Assembly (NCBI GenBank): GCA_016872715.1
Contig: VGZD01000001.1
Coordinates: forward strand, 58,578-122,577
Direction of reading: 5' to 3'
DNA: 64,000 bases
Source of the DNA: Planctomycetota bacterium
GTDB taxonomy: Bacteria > Planctomycetota > UBA1135 > GCA-002686595
The position numbers and the translations under genes are program-made. Positions 19,848 through 29,879 of the stretch are shown in pieces. The notes below the pieces were generated by a model that ran no database searches, had not been told where the DNA came from, and saw nothing but the letters and a program-made list of their open reading frames with translations. Each line of letters begins with the position of its first letter. Position 1 is the stretch's first letter.

Positions 19848-20279
19848 GTGAATTTCGACTTCAGCCAGATCGAGGACATCGAGTCCTTCGTTTCGATTCC
19901 CGAGGGACCGTACTACTGCCGCGTGGCCGAGGTGCGCTCCGGCGTCGCTCGCGATGGCAGCGTGCGTTGGAACCTGCGACTGGAAGTGTCGCGCGGCGAG
20001 TACGCCGGTCGCACCGCGGGCTGGGACAGCCTGACGTGGAGCGAGCGCGGCATTCGACGCGTGAAGCGCGTGCTCGGGGCGCTCGGGCTCGACGTGCGCG
20101 GCGCGCTGGAGGTCGAGCCGGCGGATCTCGTCGACCGCGAGGCTCACGTGCTGTTCGAGCCCGAGGAACGCGAGGACCAGCTCACCGGACGCCGCTCCGT
20201 GAGGCTGCGCGTGCCCTACGCCGGGTTCACGGCCATCGACGCGAGTCGCGCCAGCGGCTCGGGCGAAGCGACCCCTTGA
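19848..20279 (+). CDS. DUF669-like protein
   Basis: A 143-residue protein if started at the GTG at 19848; a GTG at 19794 would add 18 residues. The beginning NFDFSQIEDIESF followed by PEGPYYCRV and later beta-strands resembles DUF669 proteins, usually found in phages near recombination genes. No other phage gene is nearby. It precedes cytidine deaminase and DNA ligase on the same strand, which could point to nucleic-acid metabolism, but no function is assigned. Confidence 0.6.
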   Translation: MNFDFSQIEDIESFVSIPEGPYYCRVAEVRSGVARDGSVRWNLRLEVSRGEYAGRTAGWDSLTWSERGIRRVKRVLGALGLDVRGALEVEPADLVDREAHVLFEPEEREDQLTGRRSVRLRVPYAGFTAIDASRASGSGEATP

Positions 20280-20330
20280 CGGTCGCTGCGGTTGAACTCC
20301 GCTCGCGTCGGCGCGACACTCCGCACCAGC

Positions 20331-20759
20331 ATGAGCGCGCAGGATCGATCGGCATTCCGTCAGGACGAAATCGAAGATTGGATGCGCGTGGCGCACGCGG
20401 CGGCGGAGCTCGCCTATTCGCCCTACTCGCGCATCAAGGTCGGCGCGGCGCTCGTCGCTCTCGACGGCACGGTCTACTCCGGCTGCAACGTCGAGAACGC
20501 GAGCTTTGGGCTCACGATCTGCGCGGAGCGCAACGCACTGTGCCGCGCCGTGGCGGCGGGCGAGCGGCGCTTCAAGGCCGTCGCCATCGCGACCGACCGG
20601 CCCGGTGCGCTGTTCCCCTGCGGTGCCTGCCGTCAGGTGCTGGCCGAGTTCGCTCCGGAGCTGCCGGTCTTCACGCAGGGCCGCAAGAGCGAGATCGCGC
20701 GCTCGAGCATCGCGGAGCTCTTGCCCAAGGCCTTCTTGCCCAAGGACCTCGAGTCCTGA
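20331..20759 (+). CDS. cdd: Cytidine deaminase
   Basis: A 142-residue protein from the ATG at 20331. The zinc site is complete: Cys64 and the proton-shuttling Glu66 in ICAERNAL, and Cys97 and Cys100 in PCGACRQV. The substrate-binding segment GCNVENAS is present. The length is that of the tetrameric small cytidine deaminases. It converts cytidine and deoxycytidine to uridine forms in pyrimidine salvage. It lies 6 bp before ligA and is probably co-transcribed with it. Confidence 0.93.
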   Translation: MSAQDRSAFRQDEIEDWMRVAHAAAELAYSPYSRIKVGAALVALDGTVYSGCNVENASFGLTICAERNALCRAVAAGERRFKAVAIATDRPGALFPCGACRQVLAEFAPELPVFTQGRKSEIARSSIAELLPKAFLPKDLES

Positions 20760-22886
<2,127 letters not shown>

Positions 22887-22951
22887 GCGCGGAGCGGCAT
22901 CGCGCATCTGTCGCCGACGGCTCGCACGGAGTACGCTGCTCTGGCAACGCG

Positions 22952-23679
22952 ATGGACTCCGACCAACAAGCAGCGGGCGCGGGCGGTGGCGAAGACCTAT
23001 CGAAGCTCGACGCCGGCGAACTCGTGACGCGTGCGCAGGCGGGCAATGCCGACGCACTCGGCGAGTTGTTCGCGCGCTACTACGCGGTGATGGTCGAGTC
23101 CGCGCGCCGCAAGCTCGGACCGCGCCTGCGCCAGCGCGAGGATCCCGACGATCTCGCGCAGACCACCTTCCGCGAGGCCACGCGGGATTTTTCTCGCTAC
23201 GAGCACCGTGGCGAGGCTGCCTTGCTGCGCTGGCTGATGCAGATCTTGCAGCCTTGCTGCGCTGGCTGATGCAGATCTTGCAGAACAAGATCCGTGATCG
23301 CGCCGAGCACTGGAGCGCGTCGAAGCGCGACACCAGCAAGGAAGTTTCGTTGCAGGCAGGCAGCTCGGACGAGGATGGCAGCTCGGCGATCCACGATCAG
23401 GCCTCGCGCGATCTCTCGGTCACCGGCTTCGTGCAGCGCAAGGAACGCGCGGGCCGACTCGAGGAGGCGCTGGCCGAGCTTCCCGACGAGTATCGCGAGG
23501 CGATCACGCTGGTGTTCTTTCAGGGCAAGTCGCTGCGCGAGGCTGGCGAGCAGTTGGGCGGTCGCACCGAGGACGCCCTGCGCATGATGCTGCGCCGCGC
23601 CGAGGCCAAGCTGCGCGACAAGCTGAAGGGCAGCGTCGGCAAGGACTTCGACGGCGGTGGCCCGTTGGGCGCCCCGTGA
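22952..23679 (+). pseudogene. ECF-type RNA polymerase sigma factor, frameshifted by a 32-bp tandem duplication
   Basis: The first frame starts at the ATG at 22952 and encodes a sigma-70 region 2 (LRQREDPDDLAQTTFREA, then ALLRWLMQILQ) but ends at 23269. The rest of region 2 and region 4 (LPDEYREAITLVFFQGKSLREAGEQLG) continue in another frame to 23679. The cause is an exact 32-bp duplication at 23220-23283. Removing one copy restores one frame of 231 residues without other defects. No other damage is visible, so the event is recent, reversible or an assembly error. No anti-sigma gene lies next to it. Confidence 0.88.
23220..23283. repeat. 32-bp exact tandem duplication inside the sigma-factor gene
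   Basis: The units 23220-23251 and 23252-23283 are identical. Because 32 is not a multiple of three, the duplication causes a frameshift. It encodes the start of the helix LLRWLMQILQ twice. Confidence 0.97.
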
Positions 23680-23738
23680 TGGTTGCGCGGGATGACGGTT
23701 GCGCGGGATGACGGCTGCGCGGGATGACGGCTGCGCGG
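23678..23738. repeat. 16-bp tandem repeat, about four copies
   Basis: The unit gatgacggctgcgcgg occurs three times (23691-23738, one copy with a T for C) and is preceded by a 13-bp shortened copy that overlaps the stop codon of the sigma-factor gene. Confidence 0.9.
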
Positions 23739-23908
23739 GATGGCAGCCGCACAGGACGCGCCGAGCGACGTGAGTCGGCTCGCATCGCCTTCGGTGGGGC
23801 GTCGAGGCGAGCAAACCTGAGGTGGACGCGGGCTCGATCCGTCTCGCATACGACCGCCGTGGGGCTTGCCGCCCGCTGGGTCGCCCGCTATCCTCCGCGC
23901 CCCATCAA

Positions 23909-23984
23909 GGGCCGCTAACTCAATCGGCAGAGTGCCATGTTCACAGCGTGGAAGTTACTGGTTCAAATCCAGTGCGGCCCACCA
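23909..23984 (+). tRNA. tRNA-Val (CAC)
   Basis: A 76-nt cloverleaf including an encoded CCA end. The acceptor stem GGGCCGC pairs with GCGGCCC. The D stem is ACTC/GAGT. The anticodon stem CCATG pairs with CGTGG (one G-T), and the loop TTCACAG gives anticodon CAC at positions 34-36. The T arm is ACTGG, TTCAAAT, CCAGT. Discriminator A73 fits valine. It reads GUG codons, which are common in this GC-rich DNA. Confidence 0.95.
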
Positions 23985-23987
23985 CCT

Positions 23988-24019
23988 CCCCGCGCCGCGG
24001 GATCGCCCCGCGGCGGGGT
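23988..24019 (+). terminator. GC hairpin after tRNA-Val
   Basis: An imperfect inverted repeat (ccccgcgccgcggg paired with cccgcggcgggg) follows the tRNA within four bases. There is no T-run. It may end or process the tRNA transcript. Confidence 0.45.
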
Positions 24020-24031
24020 CAGAGATTCGAC

Positions 24032-24127
24032 CGACCCTGAGCTCGATCGACCCTGAGCTCGATCGACCCTGAGCTCGATCGGCCCTGAGCTCGATCGGCC
24101 CTGAGCTCGCCCGACCCTGAGCTCGAT
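24032..24127. repeat. 16-bp tandem repeat, six copies, downstream of the tRNA gene
   Basis: Six consecutive 16-bp units of cgaccctgagctcgat with few changes, each containing the palindrome GAGCTC. They fill much of the gap between tRNA-Val and etfA. No coding use is seen. Confidence 0.95.
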
Positions 24128-24203
24128 TGGCGCCGTGTCGGCGACTCCGGGGCCGGTGCGAGAGGCGCGGGGATGACGCGCCGAGCGTTTGCCGTCGCGC
24201 CGC

Positions 24204-25157
24204 TCAGTTGGCGGCCTTGGCCTGCTTCACGGCCTCGGTGAGCGCCGGGAGAATCTCGAACGCGTCGCCCACGATGCCGTAGTCCGCGACCTTGAAGATC
24301 GGGGCCGCCGCGTCCTTGTTGATCGCGACGATCACCTTGGAGGTGCGCATTCCGGCGAGGTGCTGGATCGCGCCCGAGATGCCGACGGCGAAGTACAGCT
24401 GCGGCGCCACGGTCTTGCCGGTCTGTCCGACCTGTTCGCTGTGCGGCCGCCAGTGCGAGTCGACCACCGCGCGCGAGGCTCCGACGGCCGCGTTGCCGAA
24501 GGCCGCGGCGAGGTCCTCGACGATCTTGAAGCCCGCGGCCTCGCGCAGCCCGCGACCGCCGGAGACGACGACGGCCGCTTCCTTCACGTCGAGCTTCGCG
24601 TCGCCCTTGGCCGTCACGCCGGTGACCTTGACCTTGCCGCCTCGCGTGGCGAGTGTCGTGACCTCGGCCGCGCCGTCGCGCGTTGCGACCGCGAAGGTGT
24701 TCGAGCGCAGCGTGGCGCAGCACACCTTGCTCTGGCTCTGCGCCGTCACCAACGCCTTGCCGGCCAAGATCGGGCGCTGAACGGTGAACACGCCACCCGA
24801 GCAGGTGAAGCTCGTGCAGTCCGCGAGCGGTGCGCTGTCGAGCAGGCCCGCCACGCGCCCGAGCAAGTCCTTGCCAGCGGAGCTGGCGGCGGCGATGAAG
24901 GCCACGGCGGCGTGGGCTTCGACGGCGGCAGCGATGTCGGCCGCCGTGCCGTCGGGGCTGTAGTGATCGGCGCCGGTGATGACGACGAGCTTCCTCGCGC
25001 CCGCGGCCGAGAGCGGCGCGGCCGCATTGGCGGCACCCGGACCGGTGACGAGAGCGATGGGGGTCACGCCGGTGGCGGCCGCGGCACCGAGCGCCTCGAG
25101 GCTGGCGCGACGCGGAGTGCCGTCTCGGTGTTCGACGAAAACGAGGATCGAGGTCAT
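24204..25157 (-). CDS. etfA: Electron transfer flavoprotein subunit alpha
   Basis: A 317-residue protein from the ATG at 25157. The N-terminal domain is alanine-rich. The C-terminal FAD-binding domain contains [30 protein letters not shown] and [12 protein letters not shown], then [10 protein letters not shown], as in all EtfA proteins. With EtfB it forms the soluble carrier that takes electrons from acyl-CoA and other dehydrogenases to the quinone pool. It follows etfB with 21 bp between genes. Confidence 0.95.
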   Translation of the reverse strand: MTSILVFVEHRDGTPRRASLEALGAAAATGVTPIALVTGPGAANAAAPLSAAGARKLVVITGADHYSPDGTAADIAAAVEAHAAVAFIAAASSAGKDLLGRVAGLLDSAPLADCTSFTCSGGVFTVQRPILAGKALVTAQSQSKVCCATLRSNTFAVATRDGAAEVTTLATRGGKVKVTGVTAKGDAKLDVKEAAVVVSGGRGLREAAGFKIVEDLAAAFGNAAVGASRAVVDSHWRPHSEQVGQTGKTVAPQLYFAVGISGAIQHLAGMRTSKVIVAINKDAAAPIFKVADYGIVGDAFEILPALTEAVKQAKAAN

Positions 25158-25178
25158 GGCTGAGTCCCTGCTTTCTTC

Positions 25179-25931
25179 CTAGAGGACCTTGGCTTCGTTG
25201 CGCAGCGCGTCCATGAGCGCCGGAACCGCGGCCGCGCCCTCACCGACGATGCGGCCGGCCTTGCGGGCCGAGGGCAGCTCGACCTTCAGCACCTTCACGG
25301 CGCTCTCGACGTCGAGGGGCTTGGTCTCGTCGATGGTCTTCTTCTTGGCGGCCATGATGCCCTTGAGGCCGGCGAGGCGCGGCTCGTTCAGGCCCTTGTC
25401 GCAGGTGATCACGGCGGGGAGCGAGAAGGCGAGCGTCTCGATGCCCGCCTCGGTCTCGCGCTGGGCGGTGCCGCCGGTGGCCGTGAGTTCGAGCTTGGTG
25501 ACGTCGGTCACGCAGGACCAGCCCAAGTAGGACGAGAGCATGGTGCCGACCGCGCTCTGGTCGCGGTCCGTGGCCACGCGTCCGCAGAACACCAGCTCGG
25601 CGCCGAGCTCCACGATGCGTGCGGCGAGCGCCTTGGCGGTCGAGCGCGCGTCGCGGGCAGCCCAAGCGGGATCGAGCAGGATGCTCGCGTTGTCCGCACC
25701 CTTGGCCAAGCACTCGCGCAGCTCCTTGCTCGCGTCGGACGCTCCGAGCGTGAGCACCGTCACCTCGCCGCCGAGCTTCTCCTTGGTCTTGAGCGCTTCT
25801 TCGACAGCGAGTTCGTCATAGAACGACAGGCTGTAGACCAGACCGGTGGGGTCGATGCTGGCGCCGTCGGCGCCGACCTTGACCTGCGCGTCCGTGAGCG
25901 GCACGCGCTTGACGCAGGCGATGATTTTCAT
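25179..25931 (-). CDS. etfB: Electron transfer flavoprotein subunit beta
   Basis: A 250-residue protein from the ATG at 25931, beginning MKIIACVKRVPLTDAQVKV, the typical EtfB start. The AMP-binding segment near CGRVATDRDQSAVG and the signature ending AKKKTIDET are present. It is the first gene of the etfBA operon. No dehydrogenase or ETF-quinone oxidoreductase gene is adjacent. Confidence 0.95.
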   Translation of the reverse strand: MKIIACVKRVPLTDAQVKVGADGASIDPTGLVYSLSFYDELAVEEALKTKEKLGGEVTVLTLGASDASKELRECLAKGADNASILLDPAWAARDARSTAKALAARIVELGAELVFCGRVATDRDQSAVGTMLSSYLGWSCVTDVTKLELTATGGTAQRETEAGIETLAFSLPAVITCDKGLNEPRLAGLKGIMAAKKKTIDETKPLDVESAVKVLKVELPSARKAGRIVGEGAAAVPALMDALRNEAKVL

Positions 25932-26239
25932 GTCGGTGTGTCTCGATTGCGAGTGGATCCGCGACGCTTCGCGCGGCGGACGATCCAACACGGGAGGTTA
26001 GCGGTCGGCGTTTCGGGCGGTCAAGGCGTGCGAGCCGCCCGCGGATTGTCTCGATGCGCATCGTCTCGCGCCGACGTGCGGGGCCGACGTGCAGGGCCGA
26101 CGTGCGGGATCTCGGGCCTGCTCCCGCTCGCCTGCTCCCGCTCGCGAAGGGCGCGCACACACGCGGGCGGCGAGCTCGGCCGAGGCGTTCGCCACACCGA
26201 TGCAATCGTGGGAGGGCTCGACGCGAGCCGCGGACTCGC
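25932..26239. other. Intergenic region with short tandem repeats
   Basis: This 308-bp gap between the esterase gene and the start of etfB contains three 13-bp copies of gccgacgtgcggg (26070-26108, the middle one with one change) and a twofold cctgctcccgctcg-type repeat just after. The etfB promoter should lie at its left side. No gene is recognised. Confidence 0.7.
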
Positions 26240-26881
26240 TCACAGCGCGCGCAGGCTCTGCCCGTCGAGCTCATGGCCGCCGGTGAACTCGTGCAGGCGG
26301 CACTCCAGCCCCAGCTCGGCGAGCCGCACGCGGTCGCGCTCGGCCCACTCCGAGGTGTGGTAGCCGTCCTCGACGCCGCGCGCGAATTCGATCCGCACCT
26401 GCGCGAGCCGCTCGCGCGCGGCGGCGAGGTCGAGATCGGGCGGGATTCCAGCGCCGAAGGCGATCAAGCGCCGCGGCCGCACTGCGCCGAGCACGGTCCA
26501 CCGCCAGGCGGTCGCGACGCCCTGCGAGAAACCGAGCACGGTGGGGGCGAGCTCGCACCGCAGCTCGCGCCGAATCCAGAGTTGGACCTGATCGAGGTAG
26601 GCGACGTAATCCGCGATCTCCCTCTCGCGCGCTTCGCGCGTCATCCAACTGGCGCCGATCGGCCCCGAGGATCCGCGGCGATAGAAGCGCGAGAGCGCCT
26701 CGGGCGCGACGAGCACGCGGCCCTCGCGCGCGAGCGGTTCGCAGGAGCCGAGCATCTCGGCCGCGGTCTGCGCGTAGCCGTGGACCACGATCCACAGCTC
26801 CCGCGCCGAAAGCGGGTCGCCCGCGACCTCGACGCGCGCCGTGCGCCGCACGTGCAGCTCGTGGCTCCTCCGCGCCGCCAC
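26240..26881 (-). CDS. Alpha/beta-hydrolase, serine esterase (phospholipase/carboxylesterase-like)
   Basis: A 213-residue protein from the GTG at 26881, which lies 5 bp past the stop of the lptB-type gene on the same strand. The oxyanion region VHGYAQ, the nucleophile Ser129 in GFSQGV and the final histidine in GGHELD fit the small carboxylesterases of the phospholipase/carboxylesterase family. No signal peptide is seen. It probably hydrolyses a cytoplasmic ester or lysolipid. It is likely co-transcribed with the ABC gene. Confidence 0.8.
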   Translation of the reverse strand: MAARRSHELHVRRTARVEVAGDPLSARELWIVVHGYAQTAAEMLGSCEPLAREGRVLVAPEALSRFYRRGSSGPIGASWMTREAREREIADYVAYLDQVQLWIRRELRCELAPTVLGFSQGVATAWRWTVLGAVRPRRLIAFGAGIPPDLDLAAARERLAQVRIEFARGVEDGYHTSEWAERDRVRLAELGLECRLHEFTGGHELDGQSLRAL

Positions 26882-26886
26882 GCTCG

Positions 26887-27663
26887 CTAGGCCCCGTTGC
26901 CTGTCAGAACCGACGTGCCGAACGTGTTGCCGAGATACACCTCGCGCACCTTCGCATCCGCGATGATCTCCATCGGCGTGCCGTCCTTGATGCGCTCGCC
27001 CTTCGCGATCACGTACGCGCGGTCGCACAGCTGCAGCGTCTCGCGCACGTTGTGATCGGTGATCAGGATGCCGAGGTTGCGCTGCTTCATCCTGCGGATC
27101 AGGCCCTGAATCTCCGCCACCGCGAGCGGGTCGACGCCGGCGAACGGCTCGTCGAGCAGCAGGATCAGGGGCTTGGTCGCGAGCGCGCGCGCGAGCTCGA
27201 GGCGGCGTTGCTCACCGCCCGAGAGCGTGTTCGCGATGCTCTTCTCGAGCCGCAGGATCTCGAGCTCGTTGAGCAGGCTCGTCGCCTCCGCTTCGCGCTG
27301 TGCGCGCGTGTACGGCATCGTCTCGAGCACCGCGAGCACGTTGTCGCGCACGCTGAGCGTCTGAAAAATGCTGCGATCCTGCGGCAAGTAGCCCATTCCC
27401 AGACGCGCACGCTCGAACATCGCGAGCTTCGAGCACTCGGTGCCGCGCAGCGCCACCTCACCGCCGTCGGGTCGCGTCAGGCCGACCGTCATGCGAAAGC
27501 TCGTGGTCTTGCCCGCGCCATTTGCGCCGAGCAGGCCCACGATTTCTCCCGCGCGCACGAGGAAGGACACGCCGTTCACGACGCGTCGACCTTGGAACGA
27601 CTTCACGAGAGCGCGGACTTCGAGCAGTGTCTCGCCCGCGACGGGTTCGGTGCGCTGAGTCAT
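26887..27663 (-). CDS. lptB: LptB-type ABC transporter ATPase
   Basis: A 258-residue protein from the ATG at 27663. It has Walker A GANGAGKTT, the signature LSGGEQRRLELARAL, Walker B LILLLDEPF and the switch region ITDHNVRETL. The segments GYLPQDRSIF and GVDPLAV are characteristic of LptB rather than other ABC proteins. It would power lipopolysaccharide extraction from the inner membrane with LptFG, which are not in this window. This implies an LPS-like outer membrane. Confidence 0.9.
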   Translation of the reverse strand: MTQRTEPVAGETLLEVRALVKSFQGRRVVNGVSFLVRAGEIVGLLGANGAGKTTSFRMTVGLTRPDGGEVALRGTECSKLAMFERARLGMGYLPQDRSIFQTLSVRDNVLAVLETMPYTRAQREAEATSLLNELEILRLEKSIANTLSGGEQRRLELARALATKPLILLLDEPFAGVDPLAVAEIQGLIRRMKQRNLGILITDHNVRETLQLCDRAYVIAKGERIKDGTPMEIIADAKVREVYLGNTFGTSVLTGNGA

Positions 27664-27710
27664 GGTGAGCAGGAGTCTAGAGGGCGAGGTCGCGAAGTCC
27701 GATGCGCCAA

Positions 27711-27790
27711 CGATGCAGTTTCCCCACCGCTGCAAGTCTCCCGACAATGCAAGCTCCCCAACAATGCAAGTTCCTAAAGATGCAAGTTGC
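27711..27790. repeat. Degenerate 17-bp repeats upstream of lptB, five copies
   Basis: The core tgcaag(t/c)t followed by a short C-rich part recurs at about 27714, 27731, 27748, 27765 and 27781, spaced 17, 17, 17 and 16 bp. The array begins about 50 bp before the lptB start codon. The copies differ from each other. They may be a decayed repeat or a set of protein-binding sites. Confidence 0.7.
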
Positions 27791-27795
27791 TAAGG

Positions 27796-28326
27796 GCGCC
27801 GACCTCGCGCGCAGGGCTCGCGCGGGCGTTGGGACGTGTGCCCCTGAGACGTGCCGAGGGGCGGCCGAGGGCCCGCATTGCGATTTCCAGCCCACTTGGG
27901 GAGCAACCGGTGGAGGACTCGGCGGTCGGTTGGCAAGTCCCGCGCGCCAAATTTCCGCTGTGGATAAGTTGTGGAGGGCCAGCGCGCCGCCGCGCCGACC
28001 GCGCGGCTCGAAGCGGGGATTTCGGTGGCTCCTCCGCGGAGGGCTCCGCGCTGGCCAGTCTTGCCCGCATTCCGTGCGTCTGGGAGCCAATTGTGAGCAT
28101 GCTGAGCCAGTTCGGCCCATCATGACTGGGGGCGCTCCGCGCGGTCGGACCGGAGCTCGATCTTCCTCGACCCGGCTCACCGTTGGCCTTGTCGATGTTG
28201 AAAACTCGAGCGCGCGGCCCCTCACGGCGCGTGCGGCCGACTTCATTTTCGCCCGTCAAACGCCCGCGAACGCCTGTTCGAGGCGCGGCGCGCGCCCCCA
28301 ACGCGGCACGGGCCGCTCGCGCGCGG
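27796..28326. other. Intergenic region between lepB and lptB
   Basis: No convincing gene is seen in this roughly 530-bp stretch. It is less GC-biased than its surroundings and contains one perfect DnaA box (tgtggataa at 27959-27967) followed by a partial second one. Short open frames here show no recognisable domain. Confidence 0.5.
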
Positions 28327-29778
28327 CTAGCGAATCCACTTCACGCGGTAGGTGTCGAACGCGAAGGAGAGCGGCCAGAACACGGCCAACGCGCGCCCCG
28401 TGATCAGCTCTCGCGGCACGAACGGAACCGCCGCGTACTGCGCGTCGGCGGCCAGCGGCTGCTCGGCGCTGCGGGGGAACACGTGCAACTCGCCGTACAC
28501 ATCGCGGAAGAACGTCGTCGAGCCCGCGCTGGTCAGCTCGCGGATCGGGTTCGAATCGGGGCGATAGCGGCCATCGGCGAGCCCCTCGCGCGCGTTGCCG
28601 AGCACGGGTCCACCCTCGGGCCCGCCGCTCCACGCCAGCGCGATGGCGCGCCACTCGCGCCCATCGCTCGAGTCTTGGGTGTTGTCGCCCAGCATGAAGT
28701 AGTGTCCCGCGGGGATCGTCCACTCCGAGGCGAAGCTGCCTTCGGTGTAGAAGATGTCGCGCCAGACTTGCAGGTCCGCCATGCGTGCGCCGCCGCCCGT
28801 GAGCGCGAGCTTCACGCTCGAGCTCTGGTCCGCCGCCGGCGGAACCTCCAGCGTCGCGATGCGCTCGCCGTCGAGCTCGAGCGCCAGCAGGTCGTCGAGG
28901 TTCTGGGCGGCGAAGTGGTACGTGCGTCCCGCTTCGAGCGCCAACGTGAGCTCGGCGCGCGAGGGCGGATAGGACTCGTTGCGCGCCCACTCGACGCGCA
29001 CCGAGCCCGACGCCTGCGCAGCGGGCCCCGGCAACTCGAAGCGATAGCGACGCGCGCCCTCGCCGAGCTCGATCGTGAACAGCGCGAGGCTCGCGCTCGG
29101 CGTGATCTCGCCCGTGACGCGCAGGTCTCCGACCGTGTTGGCATTGGAGCGGCGGAACTCCGGATAGCGCCGCATCGCGTCCTGCATGCCCGCGGGATAG
29201 CCGTGCTGGTAGCTGTCGAGGATCGAGCCACCGCCGTGGGCCGCGAAGGTGAGCTGAGTCGCGCCCGCGGCGTCGAACTCGCGCGCGCTGATCGAGCGGT
29301 TGCCATCCGCCATCCAGTGCACTCCGCGCGAGGGCTCGCCGACGTCGATCGCCTTCCAGTGCTCGTCCATCACGCCCTCTGGGCGGCGCAGGACCTTCCA
29401 CGGCTGCGTGCTGTCGGCGCGCTGCCACAGGTCGCCGTACTGGATGCGGAATTGCTCGCCCGGCATGCCGACGAGGCGTTTGACGAAGTTCTGGGCGCGG
29501 TTGAGCGGGTACTTGAAGATCACGACCTCGAAGCGCTCGGGGTCGCGCAGGTGGAATGAGAGCTTGTCGACGAGGATGCGGTCCTTGACTTCGCCCACGA
29601 GTGCGCCGCGCTCGCGGAACTCGGAGCCCATCAGCGTGGGCTGCATCGAGCCGGTGGGAATCTGGTACGCCTCGACGGCGAAGTACTTGAGCATCACCGC
29701 CATCACGATCGCGACGGTGAAGGCCTCGAGGTTCTCGCGCCAGCGCTGCGGCGACCTGTGGTTCGGCGGCGTTCCCAA
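28327..29778 (-). CDS. lepB: Signal peptidase I with a large insertion
   Basis: A 483-residue protein. The first possible start in frame is the TTG at 29778, because a stop lies four codons upstream. One transmembrane helix (FTVAIVMAVMLKYF) precedes the catalytic Ser44 in IPTGSMQPT. The general base is Lys100 in NFVKRLVGMPGE. Box E appears late as MLGDNTQDSSDGR. Between these lies an insertion of more than 200 residues with beta-rich segments, where ordinary LepB has far less. It removes signal peptides from the many secreted proteins of this genome. Confidence 0.9.
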   Translation of the reverse strand: MGTPPNHRSPQRWRENLEAFTVAIVMAVMLKYFAVEAYQIPTGSMQPTLMGSEFRERGALVGEVKDRILVDKLSFHLRDPERFEVVIFKYPLNRAQNFVKRLVGMPGEQFRIQYGDLWQRADSTQPWKVLRRPEGVMDEHWKAIDVGEPSRGVHWMADGNRSISAREFDAAGATQLTFAAHGGGSILDSYQHGYPAGMQDAMRRYPEFRRSNANTVGDLRVTGEITPSASLALFTIELGEGARRYRFELPGPAAQASGSVRVEWARNESYPPSRAELTLALEAGRTYHFAAQNLDDLLALELDGERIATLEVPPAADQSSSVKLALTGGGARMADLQVWRDIFYTEGSFASEWTIPAGHYFMLGDNTQDSSDGREWRAIALAWSGGPEGGPVLGNAREGLADGRYRPDSNPIRELTSAGSTTFFRDVYGELHVFPRSAEQPLAADAQYAAVPFVPRELITGRALAVFWPLSFAFDTYRVKWIR

Positions 29779-29879
29779 GGCGCGGCATCACAATGGCGCG
29801 GCGCGAGCGCGTCAAGGTGCGGCCGTGAAATGGCCATGGCGAGCGCGCGGGATGCTCGACATGATGCGCGCGCTCCACC

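Noticed and set aside
24032..24127. CRISPR array
   Set aside because: The units are directly adjacent with no spacers, as are all other short repeats in the window, and no cas gene is present.
23909..24127. tRNA-associated integrated element (attachment site)
   Set aside because: No copy of the tRNA 3' end and no integrase gene were found. The flanking genes are ordinary housekeeping genes.
27959..27967. DnaA box as part of a replication origin
   Set aside because: Only one perfect box and one partial box are present, with no AT-rich unwinding region and no dnaA or dnaN nearby.
27702..28403. A 233-codon plus-strand open frame between lptB and lepB
   Set aside because: It runs through the degenerate repeats and into the end of lepB, is low in complexity and shows no domain.
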